Of a DNA stretch of 60,996 bases, positions 24,800-33,007 are shown piece after piece; the stretch's first letter is position 1; each line of letters starts with the position of its first letter. Made by a program: the position numbers and the translations under genes. Under the pieces are notes generated by a model. The model was given only the letters and a program-made list of their open reading frames with translations, did no database searches and had not been told where the DNA came from. This DNA is from Microcaldota archaeon. Its GTDB lineage: Archaea > Micrarchaeota > Micrarchaeia > Micrarchaeales > Micrarchaeaceae. Where the stretch lies: positions 1 to 60,996 of the forward strand of contig JAKATK010000008.1 of NCBI GenBank assembly GCA_021827995.1, read 5' to 3'.

Positions 24800-25048
24800 A
24801 TGGTATATGGTGTCGATATGAGAGGACGAGAAACACTCACGACGTGCGATTCGTGCGGCAGGAAGGTTCCGAGGGACAAGGCGGTGGCGTACGAGAGGGG
24901 CGTAAGCTTCAGCACCGGCACGAACACCGCGGCAGACGTGCGCTTCTTCGAGAGGCAGAAGCAGTATTACTGCATAAGCTGCGCGAAGCACAGGGGAATC
25001 TTCGAGCGGAAGAAGCGTCAGGCTATGGAGCGAGCCAGGCGCCTGTGA
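24800..25048 (+). CDS. rps26e: Ribosomal protein eS26 (S26e)
   Basis: The small-subunit zinc protein is recognised by TTCDSCGRKVPRDKAVAYER and KQYYCISCAKHRGIFERKKR, matching the S26e pattern CxxCG..VPxDKA ... YCxSCAxH. The four cysteines should bind one zinc. ATG 24800 gives 82 residues; ATG 24818 (MRGRETLTTC) would give a more usual N-terminus. The next gene starts 6 nt after the stop. Confidence 0.9.
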   Translation: MVYGVDMRGRETLTTCDSCGRKVPRDKAVAYERGVSFSTGTNTAADVRFFERQKQYYCISCAKHRGIFERKKRQAMERARRL

Positions 25049-25053
25049 TTTGA

Positions 25054-26262
25054 ATGCCGCTCGACCAGGACGACCTGCTGATATTCAGCGTCAGGCGTAA
25101 AGAAAAGCCTGGTGAGACGGCGAAACCCGCGGAGGAAAAGCCGCGGGAGCCGGAGCAGCAACCACAACCCACGCAAAAGCCGCAGGTGCAGGTACAACCG
25201 ACACAGGCGCAACAACCTGTGCAGGCATACCAGGCGCAACCCCAACAACCAGCGCAGCAGGCAGAACCTCAGGAGCCGCAGCCCAAGCTACAGCCACAGC
25301 CGCCGCCAGAGATCAAGATACCTAGGGTTGAGCCAAAGCCTCCGGAAGTGTTGCTGAAGACGACGTTCGCGCCCACAAGGCCGTTCCAGCGGTCCAAGCC
25401 AGCAGCGCCACAGCAGCAACAGGCAAAGAAGCCAGCAGAGACACAGAAGGCACCGGCCGTAGAGTTACCGAGAGTTATGCCGAGCGCCATGAACCCTGCA
25501 ACATACTCGCAGGTGGACGAAGCCATAAGGATCGCGACCGGGATAAGCAGGAGCGAGTTCGGCGGCGCCACCGTGAAGGAGACGAAGGCCGGAGCCAGGA
25601 GCAGAATGGCGGCAGACGGGCTGCAGTGCACATGGCACCCGTGGCGCTCTGCTTATGCGGTCTGCGAACAGTGCCACAGGCCCTTCTGCTTCGAGGACAT
25701 AACGGCGTTAGGCGGCGATTACTACTGCCTCGAGGATATAGACAAGGCCGCCGCAGTGCCCATGGTGCAGGGCGGTAGCGCACCGTTCGATGTTTTCAGC
25801 GCTGGCGGCGCAGCTTTACTCATAGTCGCGTTCTTCGTGTACATGTACTTCGCCAATGCGCCGCTGACCATGATGTTCGGCTATATCTACAAGGTGCTGA
25901 ACAGTCCCAACCCTGCTGCGCTCATATCCCCATCCACATACGGCTACCTGCCAACCATAGGCGGCCTGGCGCTCACGATAATATGCGTGATAAGCGGGTT
26001 CTTCGTCATGGTCAAGGCACACAAGGGATTCATATTAGGCATAGGCTCGAGCCTACTCGCGGTGATAATCTTCATGCTGCAGTTCCTAGCTACCGGCCCG
26101 GTGATAAACGCTGGGACAGCGTACCTGCTGGCCGTGTCTATCATGCTCGGCGCTGGCGCAGTGATGCTGGCGAAATCTATGACTGGCGCGCCACGGCAGA
26201 CCATTACCAGGGCCGAGGCGGCGCCAGAACAGATAGCGTGGCCCAACACTGGCAGGTTCTAG
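25054..26262 (+). CDS. Pro/Gln-rich zinc-finger membrane protein, unknown function
   Basis: There are three parts. Residues 20-100 are a low-complexity Pro/Gln/Lys tract (EPEQQPQPTQKPQVQVQPTQ and similar), probably disordered. Residues about 188-230 form a B-box-like zinc ribbon: LQCTWHPWRSAYAVC, EQCHRPFCFED, DYYCLEDID. Residues about 245-390 contain four membrane helices (AALLIVAFFVYMYF, LALTIICVISGFFVMV, SLLAVIIFMLQFLA, YLLAVSIMLGAGAVML). The disordered part and zinc ribbon probably face the cytoplasm. It follows eS26 by 5 nt, and its stop overlaps the end of the convergent bud32 by 4 nt. I recognise no named family. Confidence 0.75.
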   Translation: MPLDQDDLLIFSVRRKEKPGETAKPAEEKPREPEQQPQPTQKPQVQVQPTQAQQPVQAYQAQPQQPAQQAEPQEPQPKLQPQPPPEIKIPRVEPKPPEVLLKTTFAPTRPFQRSKPAAPQQQQAKKPAETQKAPAVELPRVMPSAMNPATYSQVDEAIRIATGISRSEFGGATVKETKAGARSRMAADGLQCTWHPWRSAYAVCEQCHRPFCFEDITALGGDYYCLEDIDKAAAVPMVQGGSAPFDVFSAGGAALLIVAFFVYMYFANAPLTMMFGYIYKVLNSPNPAALISPSTYGYLPTIGGLALTIICVISGFFVMVKAHKGFILGIGSSLLAVIIFMLQFLATGPVINAGTAYLLAVSIMLGAGAVMLAKSMTGAPRQTITRAEAAPEQIAWPNTGRF

Positions 26263-26891
26263 GGCGCGTCATCCGTGACCAGCAGCGTCCTGGTCTTGTA
26301 GCGGCCCCTCCTCTCTATCGCCAACAGCCTGCGGATCACCTTGTCAGCGCCGCGGAACGATGAGCGATAACCATTGAGGAAATCGGAGAAGCGGAGCGGG
26401 TCGACGGACCTCTTCATGAGCAGCAGGTCTATCGCCTTGGCCTCTATCGACTGCGTCACCTCCGACAGGCCGAAGTCTATGACCGCTAGCCGCGCGCGCG
26501 GCGCGACCACTATGTTCGCCGGCGTATAATCGCCGTGCGCTATGTTGGCGTGGTGGAGCCTGCCCAGGTTTGAACCGGCCGCGCGCATCATCCGGGCTAC
26601 AGCGTTCTCATCGAGTTCGTTGTCGGCGAGCACACTGCGCAGAGTGGTGCCGCCCACGTCGCTCATGACTATCTCGCAGTCATGCACGAGAAGCGGCCGC
26701 GGAGAATCGACGCCGACTGCAGCCGCTATGCCGAGTATCCTCGCCTCCACCCTGGTGCGCTGCGAGCGCAGCCCTGTGTCTATCTGGTTGATTCTGTAGC
26801 TCTTACGTTCCCTGCGCTTAGCTACAGCGTGAATGCCGAGAATATCGGCAGCGTAAATCCTGGCCTCCGCGCCCTCCGCAATCACGCGCAA
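26259..26891 (-). CDS. bud32: Bud32/PRPK kinase of the KEOPS complex
   Basis: This small atypical kinase/ATPase belongs to KEOPS, which makes t6A37 in tRNAs. AEGAEARIYAA replaces the glycine loop, KRRERKSYR carries the lysine, IAHGDYTPANIVV is the catalytic loop (HGDxTxxN) and VIDFGLSE the DFG equivalent. At 210 residues it is the usual stand-alone size. It lies 4 nt downstream of kae1 on the same strand; in many archaea the two are fused. Confidence 0.95.
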   Translation of the reverse strand: MRVIAEGAEARIYAADILGIHAVAKRRERKSYRINQIDTGLRSQRTRVEARILGIAAAVGVDSPRPLLVHDCEIVMSDVGGTTLRSVLADNELDENAVARMMRAAGSNLGRLHHANIAHGDYTPANIVVAPRARLAVIDFGLSEVTQSIEAKAIDLLLMKRSVDPLRFSDFLNGYRSSFRGADKVIRRLLAIERRGRYKTRTLLVTDDAP

Positions 26892-26895
26892 CGAA

Positions 26896-27873
26896 TCACC
26901 ACGTCACAATGACAGAGTCAGGCCTGTCCCTCTGGTTTATGCCCGTACGGCCGTATCCTGATCCGGAACGCATGATCTTCTCTGCGACAAGCGCTATCAT
27001 CGCGCCGTTGTCCGCGTTAAGCGCGTTGTCAGCTACGCCGAACCTCGCATGGTGCGATGCAGCCATGGAACCCAGCATCTCCCTGAGCCTGGAGCTCTGG
27101 GCGACGCCGCCGCACGTGAGCAGTTCCCTCCTGCCAGTCAGCAGCATGGCGCGCTCCGTAGCCTCGCAGAGCATCGAGAACGCTGTTTCTTGCAGCGAGT
27201 ATGCGACGTCCTTGGTGCTGTGGCCACCCAACAGCGAGGTCGCCTTCGTGAGCAGGCCGGCGAAAGCGAAGTCCATGCCCTTGACGGTGTACGGCATCTC
27301 CACGTAGCTGCCCCCACGCGCGACCTTTGCGACCGAAGAGCCCCATGCAGGCTCGAGCCGCGCTGAGCGCGCGAAGACGTCCAGCATGTTACCTACACCG
27401 ATGTCGAGCGTCTCTCCGTAAACCGTGTAGCGCCTCGGCCTGCTGGATGACAGCGCGACTATCTGGGAATTGCCGCCGCTCACGTACAGCGCCAGCGGGT
27501 CGCGCATGCGGCACACGTGCTTGGCGACCTCTATGTGCGCTACGCCGTGGTTGACCGGTATGAGCGGCACGCCCAGCCTGGCGGCCAGCGTCGACGCGGC
27601 CAGGAGGCCCACCCTGAGGCAAGGGCCGAGCCCGGGCCCCCTAGTGTAGCCGACCGCCTCGAGCTCTTTTATGGACGCGCCTGAACTAGCTAGCGCGCTC
27701 GATATCGTGCTGCGCGCGTTGCTCGCATGGAATTCTGCCACAGCGCCCGGGACCATGCCGCCGGTACCTATGCTGTACATCGATTTCTCGTTGGCGATTA
27801 TTTTCCCATTGTCAACTACGCCTACACCGAAAGTGTGCGCACTGCTCTCGATGCCTAGTACCGGCAAGTGCAT
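26896..27873 (-). CDS. kae1: Kae1, tRNA threonylcarbamoyladenosine transferase subunit of KEOPS
   Basis: Kae1 transfers the threonylcarbamoyl group to A37 of ANN-decoding tRNAs. The ASKHA fold shows VLGIESSAHTFGVGVV, YTRGPGLGPCLRVG, metal-binding histidines in VNHGVAHIE, the phosphate loop ALYVSGGNSQIV and LLTCGGVAQSSRLREML near the C-terminus. Length 325 is standard. Gene order kae1-bud32 with a 4-nt gap supports joint expression. Confidence 0.95.
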   Translation of the reverse strand: MHLPVLGIESSAHTFGVGVVDNGKIIANEKSMYSIGTGGMVPGAVAEFHASNARSTISSALASSGASIKELEAVGYTRGPGLGPCLRVGLLAASTLAARLGVPLIPVNHGVAHIEVAKHVCRMRDPLALYVSGGNSQIVALSSSRPRRYTVYGETLDIGVGNMLDVFARSARLEPAWGSSVAKVARGGSYVEMPYTVKGMDFAFAGLLTKATSLLGGHSTKDVAYSLQETAFSMLCEATERAMLLTGRRELLTCGGVAQSSRLREMLGSMAASHHARFGVADNALNADNGAMIALVAEKIMRSGSGYGRTGINQRDRPDSVIVTW

Positions 27874-27889
27874 CCACCGTTTCGCATTT

Positions 27890-28213
27890 TCAAAGGACCT
27901 TGCTGCCCTCGGCTACCCGCCGGTCTGGAACCAGCAGCGACACGTTCGAGCCGTCCTCCGCTGCCAGCAGCATGCCTTCCGACATTGTGCCGGCGATCGC
28001 CTTCGGCTCCAGATTTACTACGATAATCACCTCCTTGTCGACGAGCTCTTCGGGCGCGTAATAGCTCTTTATGCCCGCTATTACGGTCCTAGTGCCAAGC
28101 TCTCCCACGTCGACGCTGATCTTGTACATCGGCTTCTTGGTGCCTGCATCCTCTACGCTCTTTATCCTCCCGACCCTGAGGTCTATAGCGGAAAACTCCT
28201 CCTTTGATACCAT
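27890..28213 (-). CDS. tRNA-binding OB-fold protein (MetRS C-terminal/Arc1p type)
   Basis: The 107-residue stand-alone tRNA-binding domain reads FSAIDLRVGRIKSVEDAG, YKISVDVGELGTRTVIAGIKSYY, VIIVVNLEPKAIAGTMSEGMLLAA. This EMAPII-like domain is found at the end of bacterial MetRS and as separate proteins in archaea. It probably binds the outer corner of tRNA and assists methionyl-tRNA synthetase. It lies 16 nt upstream of kae1 on the same strand, so the three genes form a tRNA-related operon. Confidence 0.9.
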   Translation of the reverse strand: MVSKEEFSAIDLRVGRIKSVEDAGTKKPMYKISVDVGELGTRTVIAGIKSYYAPEELVDKEVIIVVNLEPKAIAGTMSEGMLLAAEDGSNVSLLVPDRRVAEGSKVL

Positions 28214-28347
28214 GCGAGCACACAGCGCTATGCGCCGCGAATCCTTTTAGACCTTGCGCGCAGCTGCATGAAGTGCACACAGTCGACGCGCGCACGTATT
28301 TTAGAATGGTTTAAATATTTGTGATAGGATATATATGTGGTGTCTTT

Positions 28348-28920
28348 ATGGAGGCTTTCAAGACTTCCGAATTCACGGATCATCAGAGGATGGATATGGC
28401 GCGGTCTAATGCCACGTCACAGGCGCAGCTCGATGCGCTCTCGAATGATAAGAACAGGTACGTGAGGTACTACGTGGCCCAGAATTATAACACCTCGACC
28501 GAGACGCTTGAAAAGCTGGCCGGAGACAGCGACTACCAGGTTAGGTGCCGCGTGGCGGAGAATCCGCACGCTACCACCGGGCTGCTCGCCGTTATGGCCA
28601 TGGACAAGAACAAGTACGTTAGGTACTATGTTGCCCAGAACTTCAATGCGTCAGTAGACACGCTCATGGCGCTGGCCAGGGACAAGGACTATGGCGTCAG
28701 GTGCCGCGTGGCGGAGAACCCGCACACCACCAGCACGATGCTCGTCGACATGGCTGGCGACTCAAGCCCCTACGTCAGGATGTACGTGGCGAGGAATCCG
28801 AAGACGCCGATGGAGACGCTGCTGAAGCTGACCTCAGACTTCGAGTCTGACGTTAGCATAGCGGCCCGCGAGGCCATCGAGCGCGTAGAGCGCGCTGGCA
28901 TGGGCTTTCTCAGGAGATAA
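28348..28920 (+). CDS. Leucine-rich-repeat-variant (LRV) repeat protein
   Basis: The 190-residue protein is made of repeats of about 24 residues that alternate between two forms, KNRYVRYYVAQNYNTSTETLEKLAGD and SDYQVRCRVAENPHATTGLLAVM. The pattern is YVRxxVAxNxxxxxxxLxxLAxD, a helical solenoid suited to protein or nucleic-acid binding. The first part of the repeat pair is almost perfectly duplicated (VRYYVAQN twice, RCRVAENPH twice), which suggests recent internal duplication. TATA ttaaatattt (28311-28320) places transcription start near 28342, so ATG 28348 is chosen over GTG 28321. Confidence 0.85.
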   Translation: MEAFKTSEFTDHQRMDMARSNATSQAQLDALSNDKNRYVRYYVAQNYNTSTETLEKLAGDSDYQVRCRVAENPHATTGLLAVMAMDKNKYVRYYVAQNFNASVDTLMALARDKDYGVRCRVAENPHTTSTMLVDMAGDSSPYVRMYVARNPKTPMETLLKLTSDFESDVSIAAREAIERVERAGMGFLRR

Positions 28921-28995
28921 TAGCCGTCGCTGCTCCCTGTCGGGCGGCAACAGCGCGAGCAGTTTGCATTTGCTTGCGTTAGGACTAGCTTTCGG

Positions 28996-29301
28996 CTAGG
29001 CGACCTCTATGTTGGACTCCTTGTAGCCTATTGAGATGAGCGCCTTCTTGACAGTGTCCGAGTGGTCTCCCTGCAGCTCTATTATCGTGTTCCTGAATGT
29101 GCCGCCGCACGCCAGAATGCGCTTTAGGCTCTTTGCAGTCCTCTCCAGATCATCGTGGCCTATGCCCTCAATGATGGTAACCACGCGGTTGAACTTGGCC
29201 TTCTTTGAGTAGACCTTTATGCGCTGTTCGGTCTCCTTCTCCAGAACGTTGCAGACACAGAGCTCCGTCGGAAGCCCACAGTTAGGACATATGTCTGGCA
29301 T
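28996..29301 (-). CDS. Translation initiation factor SUI1/eIF1
   Basis: Archaeal aIF1 checks start-codon selection on the small ribosomal subunit. The 101-residue protein has a short N-terminal zinc-binding segment (CPNCGLPTELCVC) and the SUI1 core: RVVTIIEGIGHDDLERTAKSLKR, CGGTFRNTIIELQGDH, VKKALISIGYKESNIEV. It starts 1 nt inside the end of uL29 on the same strand, so the two are cotranscribed. Confidence 0.94.
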   Translation of the reverse strand: MPDICPNCGLPTELCVCNVLEKETEQRIKVYSKKAKFNRVVTIIEGIGHDDLERTAKSLKRILACGGTFRNTIIELQGDHSDTVKKALISIGYKESNIEVA

Positions 29302-29513
29302 TAGGTTACGGCACCCCTTCGCTCATTGAGTATCGTGTTTATCCTTGCAATCGTGTGCCTGATCTCGCGCATCTTGATGACTTTGCTCGAGACGCCTGTG
29401 GATGCCACCTTCCTGCGCTCTATCGCGAGCTCAAGCTCCAGCTCGTCGAGCTTGCCCCTGAGTGCGGCGGCGTCCAGTGCTCTGAGTTCCTTGGCCTTGA
29501 TAAAAAGCACCAA
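29301..29513 (-). CDS. rpl29: Ribosomal protein uL29
   Basis: The large-subunit protein lies near the tunnel exit. IKAKELRALDAAALRGKLDELELEL and a VIKMREIRHTIARINTILNERR helix give the two-helix L29 fold in 70 residues. The start is TTG 29513 or GTG 29510. The TATA box on this strand (29532-29543) predicts transcription start near 29511, so the mRNA is leaderless. A palindrome overlaps the start. The gene is separate from a ribosomal superoperon and pairs with SUI1. Confidence 0.9.
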   Translation of the reverse strand: MVLFIKAKELRALDAAALRGKLDELELELAIERRKVASTGVSSKVIKMREIRHTIARINTILNERRGAVT

Positions 29514-29531
29514 TCAGCATTATTGCTGATT
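29512..29531 (-). promoter_or_regulatory. Palindrome between TATA box and start of the uL29-SUI1 operon
   Basis: A perfect 8-bp inverted repeat (aatcagca / tgctgatt, 4-nt spacer) covers the predicted transcription start and first codon. It lies directly downstream of the TATA element at 29532-29543. It could be an operator or, in RNA, a 5' hairpin. Confidence 0.4.
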
Positions 29532-29642
29532 AAATATTTAAAGCAAACGCATAGGGGCTGGAATCCCTTGGTGAGAAATGCGCTGCTGGATTAGGGAACG
29601 AACAGCAAGCCGGCTATGGCTGGGCTAATCTAGTGACATCCT

Positions 29643-29662
29643 CCTCGGCCTAAAGGCCGAGG
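29643..29662 (-). ncRNA. 3' hairpin of the TnpB guide RNA (omega RNA) scaffold
   Basis: The 8-bp hairpin cctcggcc-taaa-ggccgagg overlaps the tnpB stop and ends just before the element's right boundary, where known omega RNAs carry their last scaffold stem. The guide would be read from the flank at about 29632-29613 (minus strand). The 5' limit of the RNA cannot be set from sequence. Confidence 0.6.
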
Positions 29663-30891
29663 CTTCCCCGGTTATTCGCAGGGTATGTTCTCAGTTCCTC
29701 GAGGACTGCCTCCCGTTGAGGTCTTACACTCTCTCCCTGAGCGTGACTTCCCCTCTGTCCGAGGGTAGTTGCTCTGTGCAATATGTTTATCGATGCGTTC
29801 ACGTCCCTGTCCATTGCCATGCCGCAGACGTTGCAGTGGTATGTCCTGTCTTCCAGGGTCAGCCTCTCCTCCCATTTCTTTATGTAATGGCAGCTGCTGC
29901 ATTCCTGCGTCGTGTCCCTTGCATCCACCCTTATCACCTTCATACCAGCGCTCTCAGCCTTGTATGAAAGCATGTTTATGAACCTGTTCCATGAAGCGTT
30001 CTGTATCGATTGCGCGAGACGGCGGTTCTTTACCATGTTGTTTACGCCCAGTTTTTCCACCGTAAACGAAGTGTATCCCGAATTCACGAGTTCATGGGAG
30101 AGTTTATGCGCGAAGTCGTTTGATTGGTTCGTGACGTATTCCCATTTCTTTTGTAGTTTCGATTTCGCCTTTTCTCTTCTCTTTGAGCCTTTGTGCCTTC
30201 TTGCGATCCTTCTCTGCCATTTTGCAATGCGCTTTTCTGCCCTCTTCACGAACTTCGGCTTTTCCACCTTCGTACCATCAGACATAGTGATGAATGAATC
30301 CAGACCCAAATCTATGCCCACAGGGTTTATGTCTTTTATTTTCCGCTGTTCTATCCCCTTTACGGTAGTGAAGATCGCGTAATATTTTCCAGCCGCTCTC
30401 TTGATCGTCATCGTCTTTATCTTGCCTTCCATCTGTCTATGGGGTTCTAACCGCACCCTGCCGATTCTGCTGACCCTGAGCATTGTTTTCCTGCCATCCC
30501 CTTCTATCGAGAACGCTCCGTTGTCCTGCGGATATGTTATCGATCTGTATTGGTCTATGGATTTGAACCTGGGAAATCCTGCCTTTGCCTTATTGCCTGC
30601 TTTCTTCTCTTTGACCCTCCTGAAGAAGTTCTCGTATGCCTTCAGCACCCTGAACTTTATCTAGCACCTTGTCTGGGAGTACAATTTTAGGTATCTCCTG
30701 TCTTTTTCTATCTGCTTTGCGAACCTGTTCAATGCTGCCATGGAAATCCCGGTTCCTTCTTTGTGGGACTTTATTGTTCTTTCAAGAAGGAGGTTATAGA
30801 ACTCCTTCGCAAGAACGAGCCTTTCGTCTATCTCATTCTGCCTCTTGTCATCGGGATAGATTCTGAACTTGTATGCCCTTGTTACCTCCAT
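29650..30891 (-). pseudogene. tnpB: tnpB interrupted by an in-frame amber codon
   Basis: TnpB is an RNA-guided DNA nuclease. From ATG 30891 the frame runs 76 codons (MEVTRAYKFRIY ... YLKLYSQTRC), meets TAG at 30663-30661, and continues in the same frame as IKFRVLKAYENFFRRVKEKK. The rest is complete: RuvC Asp in GIDLGLDSFITMSDG, Glu in FTVEKLGVNNM, zinc ribbon CSSC ... CNVC and the final Asp in MDRDVNAS. Around the stop the usual SQTLQD-like segment is garbled; reading 2 nt out of frame gives DKVLDKV, suggesting paired small indels. A new start at GTG 30648 would give a 332-residue protein without its N-terminus. Decayed or rescued by readthrough; not decidable here. Confidence 0.75.
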
Positions 30892-31062
30892 AAAGTATGC
30901 ATTGCAGTCAATGTTTATACGCCTTATTACACGGGGCATTATCCACCGACTCAATTCATCAGTCGCCTTGAAAGGCGATGATTTCTTGAGCCAACGGATT
31001 TAAAGACTTTCTCGGCAATAATAATGGCGACAGTTCTCGTGTTTTGCTGTTATGGTAATACT

Positions 31063-33003
31063 ATGCCAAAAGCTTTCACTACCAAGGATATCAAGATACC
31101 AGAAAAGCTCATAGACCAAGTCATAGGGCAGGACAAGGCGGTCGCGATAATAAAGAAGGCGGCTAAGCAGCGTAGGAATGTGTTGCTCATAGGGGACCCA
31201 GGGACTGGCAAGACCATGCTCGCACAGGCCATGGCAGAGCTGCTGCCAGCGACTGACCTAGAGGACGTGCTGGCCTATAGGAACGTCAACGACGAGAACA
31301 CGCCGGTGATAAAGGTCGTGAAGACGTACCCGAACGGCACGCCGAAAGACGGTAAGTTAGGGCCAGGACAGGGCAGGCTCATAGTGCAGAAGGAGAAGGC
31401 GAAGGCCAGGGCATCGCTGGGCGGCAGCAAGTCGATAGTCACACCTATAGTCATCGCGCTTGTCATCATACTGTTCGCGCTGTCGCTGAGCGGCTTCTTC
31501 AGCGGCTACGAGATAGTGGTGCTCGCTGCACTGATACTCGGCGTACTCATCTTCGGGTCGATAGCGCTGTTCATGGGCACGCTGACGCGCAGAGTCGGCC
31601 TGCCGGGCTTCGGCGACGCCAACAGCGAACCAAAACTCATAGTCGACAACACCGGGATGGACCATGCACCGTTCATGGATGCTACAGGTTCGAAGGCTGG
31701 GGCGCTATTCGGCGACGTCAGGCACGACCCGTTGCAGACCGGCGGGCTGGGCACGCCGGCGCACCTAAGGGTGGAGGGCGGCGCAGTGCACAAGGCAAAC
31801 AAGGGCGTGCTCTACATAGACGAGGTCTCCAACCTGGAACCCAAGGCGCAGCAGGAGCTGCTCACCGCGATGCAGGAAAAGAAGTATTCTATAACCGGCC
31901 AGAGCGAGATGAGCTCCGGCGCGCTGGTCAAGACAGAACCTGTGCCGTGCGACTTCATACTCGTAGCTGCTGGCAACCTGCAGGACCTGCAGCAGATGCA
32001 CCCGGCGCTCAGGTCTAGGGTGCGCGGCTACGGCTATGAGATATACATGGAATCGGTGATGGACGACAACAAGAAGAACAGGGAAAAGCTCGTCCAATTC
32101 ATCGCGCAGGAGGTCAAGAAGGACGGCAAGATACCGCCGTTCGGCAGCGAGGCCATCGATGAGGTCATGGATGAGGCAAGGCGCAGGGCCGGCAGGAAGA
32201 ACAAGCTTACGCTCATACTTAGGGATCTCGGCGGCCTGGTCAGGGCGGCCGGCGACCTCGCGGTAGAGCGAGGGGCGCAGATTGTGTCGAAGGATGATGT
32301 AATCAAGGCATTGATGCTCGCCGAGCCGATAGAGGGCCAGGTCATTTCGCAGCTCATCGATTACAGGAAGGACTACAGGGTGTTCCAAACGAGCGGCTAC
32401 AGCGTGGGCAAGGTCAATGGCCTTGCTGTGCTTGGCACGCCGCCGCACCTGTCCGGCATAGTCGTACCGATAGTAGCTGAGGTCACTCCGGCGAGCTCCA
32501 GGGCCGAAGGCAAGTTCATACCTACCGGCAAGCTCGGCAAGATAGCGACAGAGGCCGTGAAGAACGTCAGTGCGGTCATAAAGAAGCACATGGGCAAGGA
32601 CGTGGCCGGCTACGACATGCACGTGCAGTTCCTGCAGACATACGAGGGCATAGAGGGCGACAGCGCGAGCATATCGGTCGCGGTCAGCATAATATCAGCC
32701 ATGGAGGGCATACCGGTCGACGAGACGGTGGCAATGACCGGCTCGCTGTCTGTTAGGGGCGAGGTGCTGCCCGTCGGTGGCGTAACGAACAAGGTAGAGG
32801 CCGCAGCGAACGCGGGCCTGAAGGCTGTCATACTGCCTGCAGGCAACAAGGACGACGTGTACCTGCCGAAGGAGACGCTGCAGAGGATAAAGCTCATACC
32901 GGTCAGGACCCTTGCCGACGTGCTAGCCGCATCGATAAAGAAGAGCGCCAAGCGCGACGCCATCATAAAAGAGCTCAGGAAGTACGGCCACGAGAGGAGT
33001 TGA
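31063..33003 (+). CDS. lonB: Archaeal LonB membrane protease
   Basis: This ATP-dependent protease removes damaged and regulatory proteins at the membrane. Counting from ATG 31063: AAA Walker A GDPGTGKT near residue 44, two membrane helices between the Walker motifs (residues about 125-175, the LonB hallmark), Walker [12 protein letters not shown], and the protease domain with catalytic Ser534 in [10 protein letters not shown] and Lys577 in [10 protein letters not shown]. The frame is open to ATG 31024. A TATA element (tttaaag, near 30999-31005) sits exactly at the insertion-element border and predicts a start of transcription near 31026. Leaderless ATG 31024 is therefore an alternative that adds 13 residues. 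Confidence 0.95.
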   Translation: MPKAFTTKDIKIPEKLIDQVIGQDKAVAIIKKAAKQRRNVLLIGDPGTGKTMLAQAMAELLPATDLEDVLAYRNVNDENTPVIKVVKTYPNGTPKDGKLGPGQGRLIVQKEKAKARASLGGSKSIVTPIVIALVIILFALSLSGFFSGYEIVVLAALILGVLIFGSIALFMGTLTRRVGLPGFGDANSEPKLIVDNTGMDHAPFMDATGSKAGALFGDVRHDPLQTGGLGTPAHLRVEGGAVHKANKGVLYIDEVSNLEPKAQQELLTAMQEKKYSITGQSEMSSGALVKTEPVPCDFILVAAGNLQDLQQMHPALRSRVRGYGYEIYMESVMDDNKKNREKLVQFIAQEVKKDGKIPPFGSEAIDEVMDEARRRAGRKNKLTLILRDLGGLVRAAGDLAVERGAQIVSKDDVIKALMLAEPIEGQVISQLIDYRKDYRVFQTSGYSVGKVNGLAVLGTPPHLSGIVVPIVAEVTPASSRAEGKFIPTGKLGKIATEAVKNVSAVIKKHMGKDVAGYDMHVQFLQTYEGIEGDSASISVAVSIISAMEGIPVDETVAMTGSLSVRGEVLPVGGVTNKVEAAANAGLKAVILPAGNKDDVYLPKETLQRIKLIPVRTLADVLAASIKKSAKRDAIIKELRKYGHERS

Positions 33004-33007
33004 TTCA

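Larger units (their letters stand above)
29633..31004 (-). mobile_element. IS1341-type (IS200/IS605 family, tnpB-only) insertion element
   Basis: The element contains only tnpB, with no tnpA in the window. The right end is gatgtcac (minus strand, 29640-29633) after the hairpin at 29643-29662; this hairpin plus GAGGATGTCAC is the classic right end of the group. The left end is shared with 1-160 and ends in ggatttaaa at 31004, with a subterminal hairpin near 30967-30978. It sits between the divergent uL29 and lonB promoters. On the minus strand the base run before the left end is tttaaat, a possible target-adjacent motif. Confidence 0.85.
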
